Below are positions 1 through 9,405 of a stretch of DNA of 37,401 nt, one piece after another. Under the pieces are notes generated by a model. That model was not told the origin of the DNA. It made no database searches and was given only the letters and a program-made list of their open reading frames with translations. The stretch is taken from the NCBI GenBank assembly GCA_017400135.1, contig JAFPVJ010000011.1, forward strand, positions 1-37,401, given 5' to 3'. The position numbers were made by a program, and so were the translations under genes. Source of the DNA: Bacteroidales bacterium. Lineage in GTDB: Bacteria > Bacteroidota > Bacteroidia > Bacteroidales > UBA932. Position 1 is the first letter of the stretch. The number at the start of each line of letters is the position of its first letter.

Positions 1-12
1 GCGCGGCCCTCG

Positions 13-84
13 TACCCCCGAGGCGAATCGAACGCCTATCGTCGGAACCGGAATCCGAAATTCTATCCATTAAACTACAGGGGC
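13..84 (-). tRNA. tRNA-Arg (anticodon CCG)
   Basis: Reading the minus strand, a complete 72-base cloverleaf can be folded. The acceptor stem is GCCCCTG with CGGGGGT (G-U at the first pair). The anticodon stem is TCGGA/TCCGA around loop TTCCGGT, giving anticodon CCG. The T arm is AGGCG-TTCGATT-CGCCT. The discriminator base is A and no CCA is encoded, as is common in Bacteroidetes. It decodes the CGG arginine codon, which is used in these GC-rich genes. The gene is divergent from fabD. Confidence 0.93.
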
Positions 85-141
85 CGGAACAAACCCGTCA
101 GGATGAACCCCCAAAACGACATCCTTCCCGGTTTGCGACTG

Positions 142-149
142 CAAAAATA
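142..149 (-). promoter_or_regulatory. Predicted -7 box for tRNA-Arg
   Basis: Minus-strand TATTTTTG matches the Bacteroidetes -7 consensus TAnnTTTG and lies 57 bases upstream of the tRNA 5' end. A TTTG at 166-169 is only 16 bases further upstream, closer than the usual 19-21, so the -33 element is uncertain. Confidence 0.4.
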
Positions 150-185
150 GCAAAATTTATATTTCCAAATGCCAATTATTTTGAT

Positions 186-193
186 TATTTTTG
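186..193 (+). promoter_or_regulatory. Predicted -7 box for fabD
   Basis: TATTTTTG matches TAnnTTTG and lies 22 bases before the chosen fabD ATG, which would give a short leader. I found no good -33 TTTG at the usual spacing. Confidence 0.4.
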
Positions 194-215
194 TTTGATT
201 GCACGTAATGACGAA

Positions 216-1076
216 ATGAAAGCATATCTCTTCCCCGGACAAGGGTCCCAATTCCCCGGCATGGCACGCGAGCTGTATGACGGCTGCCCGGAAGCCAAGT
301 CCTTGATGGACAAGGCGGATGAGATCCTGGGCTTCCGTCTGACCGAAATCATGTTCGAGGGAAGCGATGAGGATCTGAGGGCGACGCGCGTCACCCAGCC
401 CGCCGTCTTCCTGCATTCCGTCGCCGCCTTCACGGCGCTGGAAACGCCCGATCCGGAAGCAGTCTTCGCCGGGCATTCGCTGGGCGAATTCTCCGCCCTC
501 GCCGCAGCGGGCGTGCTAGACTTCGAAGACGCCCTGCGCCTGGTCGCCCTGCGCGCTTCCGAGATGCAGAAATGCTGCGAGAGCTCCCCCGGCACGATGG
601 CGGCCATCATCGGACTGGAGGGCGATGCCGTCGAGCGCCTCTGCGCCGAAACGGAAGGTCTCGTCATCCCTGCCAACTACAACAGCGACGCCCAGATCGT
701 CATCTCCGGAGAGCAGGATGCCGTCCTCGCTGCCTGCGTCAAGGCGAAGGAAGCCGGTGCCAAGCGCGCCCTTCCCCTCCCCGTCAGCGGTGCATTCCAC
801 TCCCCCCTTATGGAGCCGGCGCGGAAAGCCCTAGCCGAAGCCATCGCCGCCACCCGTTTCCGGGAGCCGAAGAATCCCGTCTACCAGAACGTGACCGCCC
901 TGCCGGAAATCGACCCGGAGCGCATCCAAGCCAACCTCCTCGCCCAACTGACCTCTCCCGTCCGCTGGACCCAGACCGTCCGGCAGATGCGCCGCGACGG
1001 CGTGGACGAGTTCATCGAACTCGGCCCTGGCACCGTCCTGACCGGTCTGCTCAAGCGGATCGCAGAAGAACAATAA
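216..1076 (+). CDS. fabD: Malonyl-CoA:ACP transacylase (FabD)
   Basis: This enzyme transfers the malonyl group from malonyl-CoA to acyl carrier protein, supplying the extender unit for cytoplasmic type II fatty acid synthesis. The 286-residue product begins MKAYLFPGQGSQ, the family's usual start. It has the nucleophile motif GHSLGE with Ser88, the catalytic His195 in AFHSPLM, and the C-terminal ELGPGTVLTGL block. The length is normal for a stand-alone FabD. An in-frame TTG at 195 would add seven residues, but homologues start at MKAYLFPGQG and TATTTTTG lies just upstream, so I chose the ATG at 216. The next gene starts 22 bases after the stop on the same strand, so they may be co-transcribed, although the pathways are unrelated. 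Confidence 0.96.
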   Translation: MKAYLFPGQGSQFPGMARELYDGCPEAKSLMDKADEILGFRLTEIMFEGSDEDLRATRVTQPAVFLHSVAAFTALETPDPEAVFAGHSLGEFSALAAAGVLDFEDALRLVALRASEMQKCCESSPGTMAAIIGLEGDAVERLCAETEGLVIPANYNSDAQIVISGEQDAVLAACVKAKEAGAKRALPLPVSGAFHSPLMEPARKALAEAIAATRFREPKNPVYQNVTALPEIDPERIQANLLAQLTSPVRWTQTVRQMRRDGVDEFIELGPGTVLTGLLKRIAEEQ

Positions 1077-1098
1077 CACCTTGATAAACCTACCTCAA

Positions 1099-2541
1099 AT
1101 GAGCACTGAAACCCATTACCTTGCAGTCGACCTCGGAGCCACCAGCGGCAGGACCATCCTCGCCACTTTCGACGGCAGCAAGGTCGGGATGCGCGAGCTG
1201 ACCCGCTTCAAGCACCCCATGGTCCCGATCGGAGGACACCTCTACTGGGACCTTCCCCATCTTTTCAATGAAATTCTCGAAGGCCTGAAGAAGGTCGCCG
1301 CCGAAGGAATCGAGATCCAGTCCGTAGGCATCGACACCTGGGGCGTCGACTTCGCCTTCTTCGGCAAGGACGGGCAGCCCATCGGCCTCCCCCACTGCTA
1401 CCGCGACGAGTATACGACCGGAGCGATGGACCGTTTCTTCGCCGACCGCATGCCTTCCAAGGAAGTCTATGCCAAGACCGGCATCCAGTTCATGGAGTTC
1501 AACTCCCTCTTCCAGCTGGACACCCAGCGCCGGGAAGGCAGCAGCGTCCTCGAGGCCGCCGACAAGATCCTCTTCATGCCGGATGCGCTGACCTACATGC
1601 TCACCGGCGAGGCGGTCTGCGAATACACCATCGCCTCCACCTCCCAGATCCTGAACCCCGTCACGGGCGACCTGGACGCCGATCTCCTCAAAACCCTGAA
1701 ACTGGACCGGGAGCGCTTCGGCCGTCTCGTCCAGCCCGGCGAAGTCGTCGGTACGCTGACCCCGCAGGTACAGAAGGCCACCGGTCTCGGCCCCGTCAAG
1801 GTCGTCGCCGTCGCGGGCCACGACACAGCTTCCGCCGTCGTCTCCGTCCCCGCCAAGGGCGCGCATTTCGCCTACCTCAGCTGCGGCACCTGGTCGCTGC
1901 TCGGCATCGAGTCCCCGAAGCCCATCATCAACGAGCAGAGCTTCCGGGAGAACTTCACCAACGAAGGCGGCATCGACGGGACCACACGTTTCCTCAAGAA
2001 CATCTGCGGCCTCTGGATCTTCGAGAAATGCCGCGAAGACTTCTACAAGGATCCCGTCCGCTTCCCCGGCGCCCCGCAGGGCATCAAGGAGCTGACCGCC
2101 AAGTGCCTGGAGTCCGACTATGACGGCATCATCTTCCCGGACGACGATCTTTTCGTCCACCCCGACTCGATGACTGCCGCCATCTGCGAATTCTGCCGCC
2201 GCACCGGCCAGAAGGCCCCCGAGACCGTCGCCGACTACCTGCGCTGCATCTACCGCAGCCTGGCGCTGCGCTACAAGGAAGTCATCGCCCTGCTCGCCGA
2301 AATGGGCGGGTTCCCGATCGAGAGCCTCAACGTCATCGGCGGCGGGTCCCAGAACCCCTACCTGATGCAGTTTGCGGCCGACGCCCTCGGCTTCCCTGTC
2401 ATCTGCGGCCCCACCGAAGGCACGGCCCTGGGCAACACCCTCGTGCAGCTGCGCGCCGCCGGCAAGGTCGGCGACCTCTGGCAAATGCGCGCGATCAGCG
2501 CCGCCTCCGTCGAATTGAAAACCTATTTCCCTCAAAAATAA
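1099..2541 (+). CDS. rhaB: Rhamnulokinase, FGGY carbohydrate kinase family
   Basis: This is an FGGY-family sugar kinase of 480 residues, the expected length. The phosphate-1 loop VDLGATSGR (residues 10-18) is the form typical of RhaB. GHDTASA places the catalytic-base Asp at about residue 242. A GGGSQN adenosine loop lies near residue 414. The inferred reaction is ATP-dependent phosphorylation of L-rhamnulose to L-rhamnulose-1-phosphate in the cytoplasm. No rhamnose isomerase, aldolase or permease gene lies nearby, so the substrate rests on sequence resemblance alone; another deoxyketose such as fuculose is possible. The ATG at 1099 is preferred over a TTG at 1081 because the Rossmann-like start follows directly. 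Confidence 0.85.
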   Translation: MSTETHYLAVDLGATSGRTILATFDGSKVGMRELTRFKHPMVPIGGHLYWDLPHLFNEILEGLKKVAAEGIEIQSVGIDTWGVDFAFFGKDGQPIGLPHCYRDEYTTGAMDRFFADRMPSKEVYAKTGIQFMEFNSLFQLDTQRREGSSVLEAADKILFMPDALTYMLTGEAVCEYTIASTSQILNPVTGDLDADLLKTLKLDRERFGRLVQPGEVVGTLTPQVQKATGLGPVKVVAVAGHDTASAVVSVPAKGAHFAYLSCGTWSLLGIESPKPIINEQSFRENFTNEGGIDGTTRFLKNICGLWIFEKCREDFYKDPVRFPGAPQGIKELTAKCLESDYDGIIFPDDDLFVHPDSMTAAICEFCRRTGQKAPETVADYLRCIYRSLALRYKEVIALLAEMGGFPIESLNVIGGGSQNPYLMQFAADALGFPVICGPTEGTALGNTLVQLRAAGKVGDLWQMRAISAASVELKTYFPQK

Positions 2542-2559
2542 CTACTAAACTATCCCGAT

Positions 2560-5500
2560 ATGGCAAAAGAAAAGAAATTCATCACCTGTGATGGAAACCA
2601 GGCTGCGTCCAACATCGCATACCTGTTCAGTGAGCACGCCGCTATTTACCCGATCACGCCCTCTTCCACGATGGCTGAAAACGTGGACGAATGGGCCGCG
2701 CACGGCAAGAAGAACCTTTGGGGCGAGACCGTGAAGGTTACTGAAATGCAGAGCGAGGCGGGTGCGGCCGGAGCGGTACACGGGTCGCTCCAGGCCGGCG
2801 CGCTCACGACGACCTTCACCGCTTCCCAGGGATTGCTCCTGATGATCCCCAACATGTACAAGATCGCCGGTGAGATGCTCCCGTCCGTTTTCCACGTCTC
2901 CGCCCGCGCGCTCGCTTCGCACGCGCTTTCCATCTTCGGAGACCACCAGGACGTGATGGCCTGCCGCCAGACCGGTTTCGCGATGCTCGCCTCCGGTTCC
3001 GTCCAGGAAGCCCAGGACATGGCCGCCGTCGCACACCTGGCCGCCATCAAGAGCAGCGTTCCGTTCCTCCACTTCTTCGACGGTTTCCGGACCTCCCACG
3101 AGATCCAGAAGATCGAGGCCTTCGACGAGGCCGACCTGAAGGGCCTGGTCAGCGAGAAATCCCTGCAGGCCTTCCGCCAGCGCGCCCTCAACCCCGAAAC
3201 GCCCGTCACCCGCGGCACCGCGCAGAACGGCGACGTCTATTTCCAGGCCGTCGAGTCGCGCAACAAGGTGTATGAAGCCGTCCCGGACATCGTCGCCCGC
3301 TACATGGGCGAAATCGGAGAGATCTCCGGCCGCCACTATCGTCCCTTCGAGTATTACGGTGCCAAGGATGCCGAGAACGTCATCGTCGCGATGGGCTCCG
3401 TCACCGAGACCATCAAGGAGACCATCGACTATCTGGCCGCCCAGGGCAAGAAGGCCGGTCTCGTGACCGTTCACCTCTACCGTCCGTTCTCCGAGAAGTA
3501 CCTCCTCAAGGTCCTCCCGAAGACCGTCAAGCGTATCGCGGTCCTCGATCGCACCAAGGAGCCCGGCGCTCCCGGCGAGCCCCTCTTCCTCGACATCAAG
3601 GCCGTATTCCAGGGCCGGGAGAACGCTCCGCTCGTCATCGGAGGCCGTTACGGACTGTCCTCCAAGGACACCACGCCCGCCCAGATCGTCGCCGTCTTCC
3701 ACAACCTCGAGCTGAAGTTCCCCAAGGCCGATTTCACCATCGGCATCATCGACGACGTGACCTTCAAGAGCCTGCCCGTCAAGGAGGAGATCTCCATCGT
3801 GAAGCCCGGCACCACCGAGTGCAAGTTCTACGGCCTCGGATCCGACGGCACCGTCGGCGCCAACAAGAACACGATCAAGATCATCGGTTCCCACACCAAC
3901 CTCTACAGCCAGGCCTATTTCGACTACGACTCCAAGAAGTCCGGCGGTTACACCTGCTCGCACCTGCGTTTCGGCAAGTCCCCGATCAAGGCCCCGTACC
4001 TGGTCGGAACGCCCGACTTCGTGGCCTGCCACGTACCTTCCTATCTGGAGAAATATGACGTCCTCAAGGGCATCAAGGAAGGCGGCAGCCTCCTGCTCAA
4101 TTCCCTCTGGGACGAGGAAGAGACCCTGAAGCACATCCCCGACCACGCCAAGAGCGTCATCGGCCGCAAGCACATCCGTCTCTTCATCATCAACGCGACC
4201 AAGATCGCCGCGGAAATCGGCCTCGGCGGCCGTACCAACACGATCCTGCAGTCCGCCTTCTTCCGCATCACGGGTATCATCCCCGTCGACGACGCGGTCA
4301 AGTACATGAAGGACGCCGCCCTCAAGAGCTATGGCAAGAAGGGTGAGAACGTCGTCAACATGAACTACGCGGCCATCGACCGCGGCGGCGAATTCACCGA
4401 GGTGAAGATCCCTGCCGAATGGGCCGAGATCACCGCCAAGTTCACCAATCCCAACGAGAACCGCCTCGCTCCTGCTTTCGTCAAGGAGATCGCCGACGTG
4501 GTGAACGCCCAGTGCGGCGACACCCTGCCCGTCAGCGCCTTTGTCCCCTGGGCGGACGGCACGATGCCCAACGGTACCGCCGCCTTCGAGAAGCGCGGCG
4601 TCGCCGTGACGGTCCCCGTCTGGGATGCCGAGAAGTGCATCCAGTGCAACACCTGCGCCTTCGTCTGCCCGCACGCCGCCATCCGCCCGTTCCTCCTGAC
4701 TGCGGACGAGGCCGCCGCGGCGCCCGCCGGCATGCCCGTCGCGGACGGCAAGGCCAACCTCAAGGAGTACAAGTACGCCCTCTCCGTGTCCGTCGCCGAC
4801 TGTACCGGTTGCGGCAACTGCGTGGACGTCTGCCTCTCCAAGGACAAGGCCCTCAAGATGGAGTCTTACCAGGAGCATGCCGCCGAGCAGGCCTGGTACG
4901 ACCACCTCAACGCGAAGGTCGGCTACCGCCAGCCCTTCGACCCGAAGTCCAACATGAAGAACGCCCAGTTCTCCCAGCCGCTCTTCGAGTTCTCCGGCGC
5001 CTGCGCAGGCTGCGGCGAGACCCCGTACATCAAGAACATCACCCAGCTCTTCGGCGACCGCATGATGATCGCCAACGCGACGGGCTGTTCCTCCATCTAC
5101 GGCGCCTCCTTCCCCGCCTCCCCGTACTGCACCAACGCCCAGGGCCATGGCCCGGCCTGGCAGAATTCCCTCTTCGAGGACTTCTGCGAATTCGGTCTCG
5201 GCATGCACCTCGGCTCCGAGCGCGTCCGTGACACGGTCGCAGCCCTGATGAAGAAGGGCCTCGAGTGCGAGAAGTGCAGCCCCGAGATGAAGGAGCTGTA
5301 CCAGAAGTGGCTCGACAACCGCAAGAGCTATGAGGTCACCCGCGAGGTCTGCGACAAGCTCGTCCCGATGATGGAGGCCTGCGGCTGCGACGTCAGCAAG
5401 AGCTTGCTGGCTCTCAAGCAGTACATCCCGGCCCGCAGCCAATGGATCTTCGGCGGCGACGGCGCCTCCTACGACATCGGCTACGGCGGCCTGGACCACG

Positions 5501-6087
5501 TCCTCGCTTCCGGCGAGAACGTCAACATCCTGGTCCTCGATACCGAGGTGTACTCCAACACCGGCGGCCAGTCCTCCAAGGCGACTCCGGTCGGCGCCAT
5601 CGCGAAGTTCGCGGCGTCCGGCAAGAAGATCCGCAAGAAGGATCTCGGCATGATGGCCATCAGCTACGGCTACGTCTATGTCGCGCAGGTCGCGATGGGC
5701 GCCAGCCCCGTGCAGTACATGAACGCCATCAAGGAGGCCGAAGCCTACGACGGACCGTCGCTGATCATCGCCTACGCGCCTTGTATCAACCACGGCCTGA
5801 AGGCCGGCATGGGCCTGAGCCAGAAGGAAGAGAAGCTGGCCGTCGAGTGCGGCTACTGGCATCTCTACCGCTACAACCCGGCCTTCGAAGGCACGGACAA
5901 GAACCCGTTCAGCCTCGACAGCAAGGAGCCCGACTGGAGCAAGTTCCAGGACTTCCTGAAAGGCGAGGTGCGCTTCGCGTCCCTGTACAAGCTCTTCCCG
6001 GAGTCGGCCGCCGAGCTGCTCCAGAAGACCGAGGAATTCGCCAAGGTCCGCCTGGGCACCTACAAGCGCCTGGCCGGCAAAGAGTAA
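2560..6087 (+). CDS. nifJ: Pyruvate:ferredoxin (flavodoxin) oxidoreductase, single-chain
   Basis: This enzyme oxidatively decarboxylates pyruvate to acetyl-CoA and CO2 and reduces ferredoxin, a central step in anaerobic energy metabolism. The 1175-residue chain has the full fused domain order. First come the pyrimidine-binding and transketolase-like domains (YPITPSSTMAE near residue 30). A ferredoxin-like domain follows with two 4Fe-4S motifs, Cys693-696-699-703 and Cys748-751-754-758. The proximal-cluster and TPP-binding domain comes last, with CAGC at 815-818 and GGDGASYDIGYGG near 963. In the second cluster motif the proline that usually follows the fourth cysteine is leucine (VCLSK), a minor oddity. 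It starts 18 bases after the kinase stop. A ferredoxin gene lies 3.4 kb downstream and could be its partner. Confidence 0.97.
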   Translation: MAKEKKFITCDGNQAASNIAYLFSEHAAIYPITPSSTMAENVDEWAAHGKKNLWGETVKVTEMQSEAGAAGAVHGSLQAGALTTTFTASQGLLLMIPNMYKIAGEMLPSVFHVSARALASHALSIFGDHQDVMACRQTGFAMLASGSVQEAQDMAAVAHLAAIKSSVPFLHFFDGFRTSHEIQKIEAFDEADLKGLVSEKSLQAFRQRALNPETPVTRGTAQNGDVYFQAVESRNKVYEAVPDIVARYMGEIGEISGRHYRPFEYYGAKDAENVIVAMGSVTETIKETIDYLAAQGKKAGLVTVHLYRPFSEKYLLKVLPKTVKRIAVLDRTKEPGAPGEPLFLDIKAVFQGRENAPLVIGGRYGLSSKDTTPAQIVAVFHNLELKFPKADFTIGIIDDVTFKSLPVKEEISIVKPGTTECKFYGLGSDGTVGANKNTIKIIGSHTNLYSQAYFDYDSKKSGGYTCSHLRFGKSPIKAPYLVGTPDFVACHVPSYLEKYDVLKGIKEGGSLLLNSLWDEEETLKHIPDHAKSVIGRKHIRLFIINATKIAAEIGLGGRTNTILQSAFFRITGIIPVDDAVKYMKDAALKSYGKKGENVVNMNYAAIDRGGEFTEVKIPAEWAEITAKFTNPNENRLAPAFVKEIADVVNAQCGDTLPVSAFVPWADGTMPNGTAAFEKRGVAVTVPVWDAEKCIQCNTCAFVCPHAAIRPFLLTADEAAAAPAGMPVADGKANLKEYKYALSVSVADCTGCGNCVDVCLSKDKALKMESYQEHAAEQAWYDHLNAKVGYRQPFDPKSNMKNAQFSQPLFEFSGACAGCGETPYIKNITQLFGDRMMIANATGCSSIYGASFPASPYCTNAQGHGPAWQNSLFEDFCEFGLGMHLGSERVRDTVAALMKKGLECEKCSPEMKELYQKWLDNRKSYEVTREVCDKLVPMMEACGCDVSKSLLALKQYIPARSQWIFGGDGASYDIGYGGLDHVLASGENVNILVLDTEVYSNTGGQSSKATPVGAIAKFAASGKKIRKKDLGMMAISYGYVYVAQVAMGASPVQYMNAIKEAEAYDGPSLIIAYAPCINHGLKAGMGLSQKEEKLAVECGYWHLYRYNPAFEGTDKNPFSLDSKEPDWSKFQDFLKGEVRFASLYKLFPESAAELLQKTEEFAKVRLGTYKRLAGKE

Positions 6088-6093
6088 TCTGCG

Positions 6094-7926
6094 ATGAACG
6101 TATGGTTAAAAAAAGCAGCGCTGCTGGTGGCGGCGCTGCTTTTGGTTTCCGGACTGAAGGCCCAGCAGGCCCCGGATATCATCGTGCGCCTCTATCCCGA
6201 GGGACAGGGTGTGGACAAGGGCATCGTGGAGAACGGCATCGCCGTCACGCAGGGGCCCGGCTGCGCCAATGAGTTGAAGGTCCCCCAGAGCTGGGACGGC
6301 AACCTGCTGCGGCGCGTGTCCGACCCCTGGATGCACATCTATCTTCCCGAGCACAACACCACGGGCCAGATGGTCGTCATCTGCCCCGGCGGCGCATACG
6401 CCCTGCTGTCCACGGTGACGGAAGGGGAACTGGCCGCCCGCTGGCTCAATGAGCGCGGTATCGCAGCCTGCGTCCTCTGGTACCGCATGCCCAACAAGCA
6501 CGATATCGTGCCCCTGACCGATGTGCAGAATGCCTTCCGCTACTGCCGCCATCACGCCGCCGAATGGGGCGTGGAGCAGGTCGGCGTGATGGGATTCTCC
6601 GCGGGCGGGCACCTCGCCGCGAGCGCGTCGACGCTCTTTACCGACGAAATCACGCGCCCGGACTTCTCCATTCTCTTCTATCCCGTCATCACGATGGAGG
6701 AAGGACTGACGCACGAAGGCACGATGTACAACCTCACCGGCAAGGACCCGGCGCTGCGGGAGCGTTATTCCCTGGAAAACAGGGTGACGTCCGACACGCC
6801 GCCCACAATCCTGCTGCTGAGTTCCAACGATGACGCCGTTCCACCGGAGAACAGCCTGCGTTACCTGCGCGCGCTAAAGGAGCACGGCGTCCCGGCCCAG
6901 ATCCACAGTTTCCCCACCGGGGGGCACGGCTGGGGCTTCGCCGCGAAGGCTTACACCGGCAAGAAAGACCCCATCGGGGATGAGGCCCGCGCGACGGCCG
7001 ATGCAGCGCTGGAGACCTTCCTGCGCTCCTGCCAGACGGTCCCGGAAACGGTCCTGCTCTACCCTGAAGGCCAGAACGTGGACAAGGGCATTGTCGAGGA
7101 TGGCGTCGCCGTCACCCTCGGCCCCGGGGAAAGCACCGAAGCCGAGGGACCTGAATTCGTCAAGGAGACAGGGAATGTCGGCAATGTCAGCGACAGCGCC
7201 CGGATGATCATCTATCTCCCCAAAAAGCCCAACGGCCAGATGGTCGTCATCTGTCCGGGGGGCGGCTATACCAACCTCGCGATGCGCCACGAGGGCTACT
7301 GGGTGGCCGAATGGCTGAACGAACGCGGGATTGCGGCCTGTATCCTGGTTTACCGGATGCCGCGGGGCACGCACCACCAGGCGCCCATCATCGACGTGCA
7401 GAACGCCTTCCGCTACTGCCGGCACCATGCCTCGGAGTGGGGCGTACGGCAGATCGGTGTGATGGGATTCTCCGCCGGCGGCCATCTGGCGGCCTGCGCC
7501 TCGACCCTCTACGTCGACGAAGTGACGCGCCCGGACTTCTCGATTCTCATCTATCCTGTCATCACCTTCGACGAGAAGGTCAAGAAAAAAGGCACTCTCG
7601 AGCAGATGACCGAAGGCGGACGCCGGAAGGACCTGATGGAATACTATTCGTTGGAAAACCGCGTCACGGAGCAGACGCCTCCCGCCATCCTGCTGTTGAG
7701 CGAGGACGACAAGGGCGTCATCCCCGAGCACAGCTGGCGCTATTTCGAGCAGCTGCGGCAGCACGGCGTCCCCGGGGAACTGCACATTCTCCCCTACGGC
7801 GGCCACGGCTGGGGCTGGAAAACCCCCGACAAGAGCGGCAAGCCCGATCCCCTGCACGACGGCGTACGGGAAGTCTTCTTCCACTGCGTGGACAACTTCC
7901 TGGAGCGACAGATCAAAGACAACTAA
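6094..7926 (+). CDS. Exported protein with two tandem alpha/beta-hydrolase (esterase) domains
   Basis: The 610-residue product has a signal peptide (MNVWLKKAALLVAALLLVSG, cut near AQ). Two similar domains follow, about residues 26-315 and 325-605. Each begins with a LYPEGQ.VDKGIVE segment and has an oxyanion-type VVICPGG loop, a nucleophile elbow GFSAGGHLAA (Ser169 and Ser460), an aspartate region (SSNDDAVPPE; SEDDKGVIPE) and a terminal histidine in GGHGWG. Both catalytic sites therefore look intact. The family resembles secreted acetyl-xylan and other carbohydrate esterases. The true substrate is not evident. The following sialidase-fold gene begins 13 bases later and suggests de-acylation of glycans. 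It starts 6 bases after nifJ, but the functions differ. An internal gene duplication is the simplest origin. Confidence 0.88.
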   Translation: MNVWLKKAALLVAALLLVSGLKAQQAPDIIVRLYPEGQGVDKGIVENGIAVTQGPGCANELKVPQSWDGNLLRRVSDPWMHIYLPEHNTTGQMVVICPGGAYALLSTVTEGELAARWLNERGIAACVLWYRMPNKHDIVPLTDVQNAFRYCRHHAAEWGVEQVGVMGFSAGGHLAASASTLFTDEITRPDFSILFYPVITMEEGLTHEGTMYNLTGKDPALRERYSLENRVTSDTPPTILLLSSNDDAVPPENSLRYLRALKEHGVPAQIHSFPTGGHGWGFAAKAYTGKKDPIGDEARATADAALETFLRSCQTVPETVLLYPEGQNVDKGIVEDGVAVTLGPGESTEAEGPEFVKETGNVGNVSDSARMIIYLPKKPNGQMVVICPGGGYTNLAMRHEGYWVAEWLNERGIAACILVYRMPRGTHHQAPIIDVQNAFRYCRHHASEWGVRQIGVMGFSAGGHLAACASTLYVDEVTRPDFSILIYPVITFDEKVKKKGTLEQMTEGGRRKDLMEYYSLENRVTEQTPPAILLLSEDDKGVIPEHSWRYFEQLRQHGVPGELHILPYGGHGWGWKTPDKSGKPDPLHDGVREVFFHCVDNFLERQIKDN

Positions 7927-7939
7927 CTATCGTCGATTC

Positions 7940-9061
7940 ATGTCAATACGAGCCTTTTTCTCGGGAATCCTCGTCCTTGCGCTGCCCCTGACGGCGGCGG
8001 CACAGGGCAACCGGTGCAATCTGCCCTGGACAGACATTTCCGGGCAGAAAAACCGTCAGGTCGTCGTCGCGGCCGGAACGCCCGACAACTATAACGGACA
8101 TCCCACGACCGTCCTGATGGAGGACGGGCGGACGATGGTCTGCGCCTGGTCGGAGGGCCACGGCGGGAAGGCGGCCTATATCGGATTCAGCTATGACGGA
8201 GGCCTGACCTGGCACAATTCGGCCGCGCCGAAGGAATGGGAGGGCCTCGTCAACTGCCCCAGCCTCTACCGTCTGACGGACAAACAGGGCAAGGAACGCC
8301 TGTTCTGTTTCGCCTGCATCCAGAGCGACCTCCCCTACCGCAACATGGGCTACTCCGTCAGCGAGGACGGGGGCAGGACCTGGAGCTCCGTGAAAGACCT
8401 GGGCAAGCCCTGCATCATGGCTTTTACCAGCATCATTCCCCTGAAAAACGGCGACCTGCTCGGTATGTACCACCGGGGAAATTCGGACCAGGACCGCAAT
8501 CCGCTCAAACTCTGGCAGGCCGTGTCCCACGACGGAGGCCTGAGCTGGGACGAATCCGTCCTGGTCGGGGAAATGGAGGAACGTTCGCCCTGCGAGCCCT
8601 GTGTCTTCCGCTCCCCCGACGGGCAGACGCTCATCTGCCTGGCGCGGGAGAACCGGCGCAGGGGCTGTTCGCTCTATATGGGATCCAAGGATGAGGGCAA
8701 GACTTGGACCACGCTGCGCGAGGCGCCCTGGGGCATTACCGGAGACCGCCACACGCTCCGCTACCTTCCGGACGGCCGCATCCTCTGCGTCTTCCGCGAC
8801 ATGGCGCCGAACAGCCCCACGAAGGGCCATTTCGTGGCCTGGGTGGGGACATACCTGGATCTTACCAACGGACTGTCAGGGCAGTACCGGGTCAAACTGC
8901 TGCACAGCTACGCCGGCTGGGACTGCGGCTATCCGGGCCTCGAAATGCTGCCGGACGGCACGCTCGTGGCTACGACCTATATCAAATACCACCCGGGGAC
9001 CGCGAAACATTCCGTGGTCTCCGTACGGTTCAAGATAGAGGAATTGGACGGCCTGTTTTAA
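7940..9061 (+). CDS. Secreted sialidase-fold (BNR/Asp-box) protein
   Basis: The 373-residue product has a signal peptide (MSIRAFFSGILVLALPLTAAAQ). Four Asp-box motifs of the form S-x-D-x-G-x-T/S-W are visible: SYDGGLTW, SEDGGRTW, SHDGGLSW and SKDEGKTW. They mark a six-bladed propeller of the sialidase superfamily. A C-terminal block GYPGLEMLPDGTLVATTY resembles that of Bacteroidales exo-alpha-sialidase-like proteins. The canonical FRIP motif near the N terminus is absent (the region reads YNGHPTTVL), so the glycosidase type is uncertain; sialidase is the nearest name, not a proven activity. The stop shares TTAA (9058-9061) with the convergent small regulator gene. Confidence 0.8.
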   Translation: MSIRAFFSGILVLALPLTAAAQGNRCNLPWTDISGQKNRQVVVAAGTPDNYNGHPTTVLMEDGRTMVCAWSEGHGGKAAYIGFSYDGGLTWHNSAAPKEWEGLVNCPSLYRLTDKQGKERLFCFACIQSDLPYRNMGYSVSEDGGRTWSSVKDLGKPCIMAFTSIIPLKNGDLLGMYHRGNSDQDRNPLKLWQAVSHDGGLSWDESVLVGEMEERSPCEPCVFRSPDGQTLICLARENRRRGCSLYMGSKDEGKTWTTLREAPWGITGDRHTLRYLPDGRILCVFRDMAPNSPTKGHFVAWVGTYLDLTNGLSGQYRVKLLHSYAGWDCGYPGLEMLPDGTLVATTYIKYHPGTAKHSVVSVRFKIEELDGLF

Positions 9062-9405
9062 TCCGAAAGGATCTCTTTGAAAATGCGGAAAGAAGGCTCG
9101 TCCTTGATGGCATTGATCTTTTCCGCAACGCTTGCGAAGGCCTCATAGTCGCTGAAGACGACATTGAGGTCTTCGTAGTCTTTGAGGATGCGCGTGGCGA
9201 AGATGCGGAAGGTCTCACCCCGGGGCGTGAGGGTGACAGCTCCCCGCTGGCGGTCAAAAAGTGCATCGCCGATCCTTTTCTCCAGGTCGGCGATGCACTG
9301 GCTGACGGCAGGCTGGGTCAGGCCCAGCTTACGTGCCGCGGCGGTGAAGCTCCGTTCCCGGGCCACCGCCTCGAAAATTTTCAGTCTCTGGTCTTCGAGT
9401 ATCAC
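9058..9405 (-). CDS. Small HTH-only LysR-like transcription factor
   Basis: The 115-residue product starts VILEDQRLKIFEAVARERSF (GTG start) and contains a textbook LysR winged HTH (SFTAAARKLGLTQPAVSQCIADLEKRIG, split here only for description) plus wing LFDRQRGAVTLTPRGE. A helical tail of about 50 residues replaces the roughly 200-residue effector domain of normal LysR proteins. The reading frame ends in a real stop and shows no downstream remnant. The GTG at 9405 overlaps the last base of the ferredoxin stop (TAGTG), implying translational coupling. It may dimerise through the tail helix and respond to redox state or act constitutively; this is inference. ModE-type DNA-binding domains are a related alternative. 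Confidence 0.75.
   Translation of the reverse strand: MILEDQRLKIFEAVARERSFTAAARKLGLTQPAVSQCIADLEKRIGDALFDRQRGAVTLTPRGETFRIFATRILKDYEDLNVVFSDYEAFASVAEKINAIKDEPSFRIFKEILSD

Noticed and set aside
2545-5862. 1105-codon open frame on the minus strand opposite nifJ
   Set aside because: It is a mirror of GC-rich codon use in nifJ; the translation is Val/Leu/Gly/Asp-rich with no recognisable domain, while the plus strand encodes all PFOR motifs.
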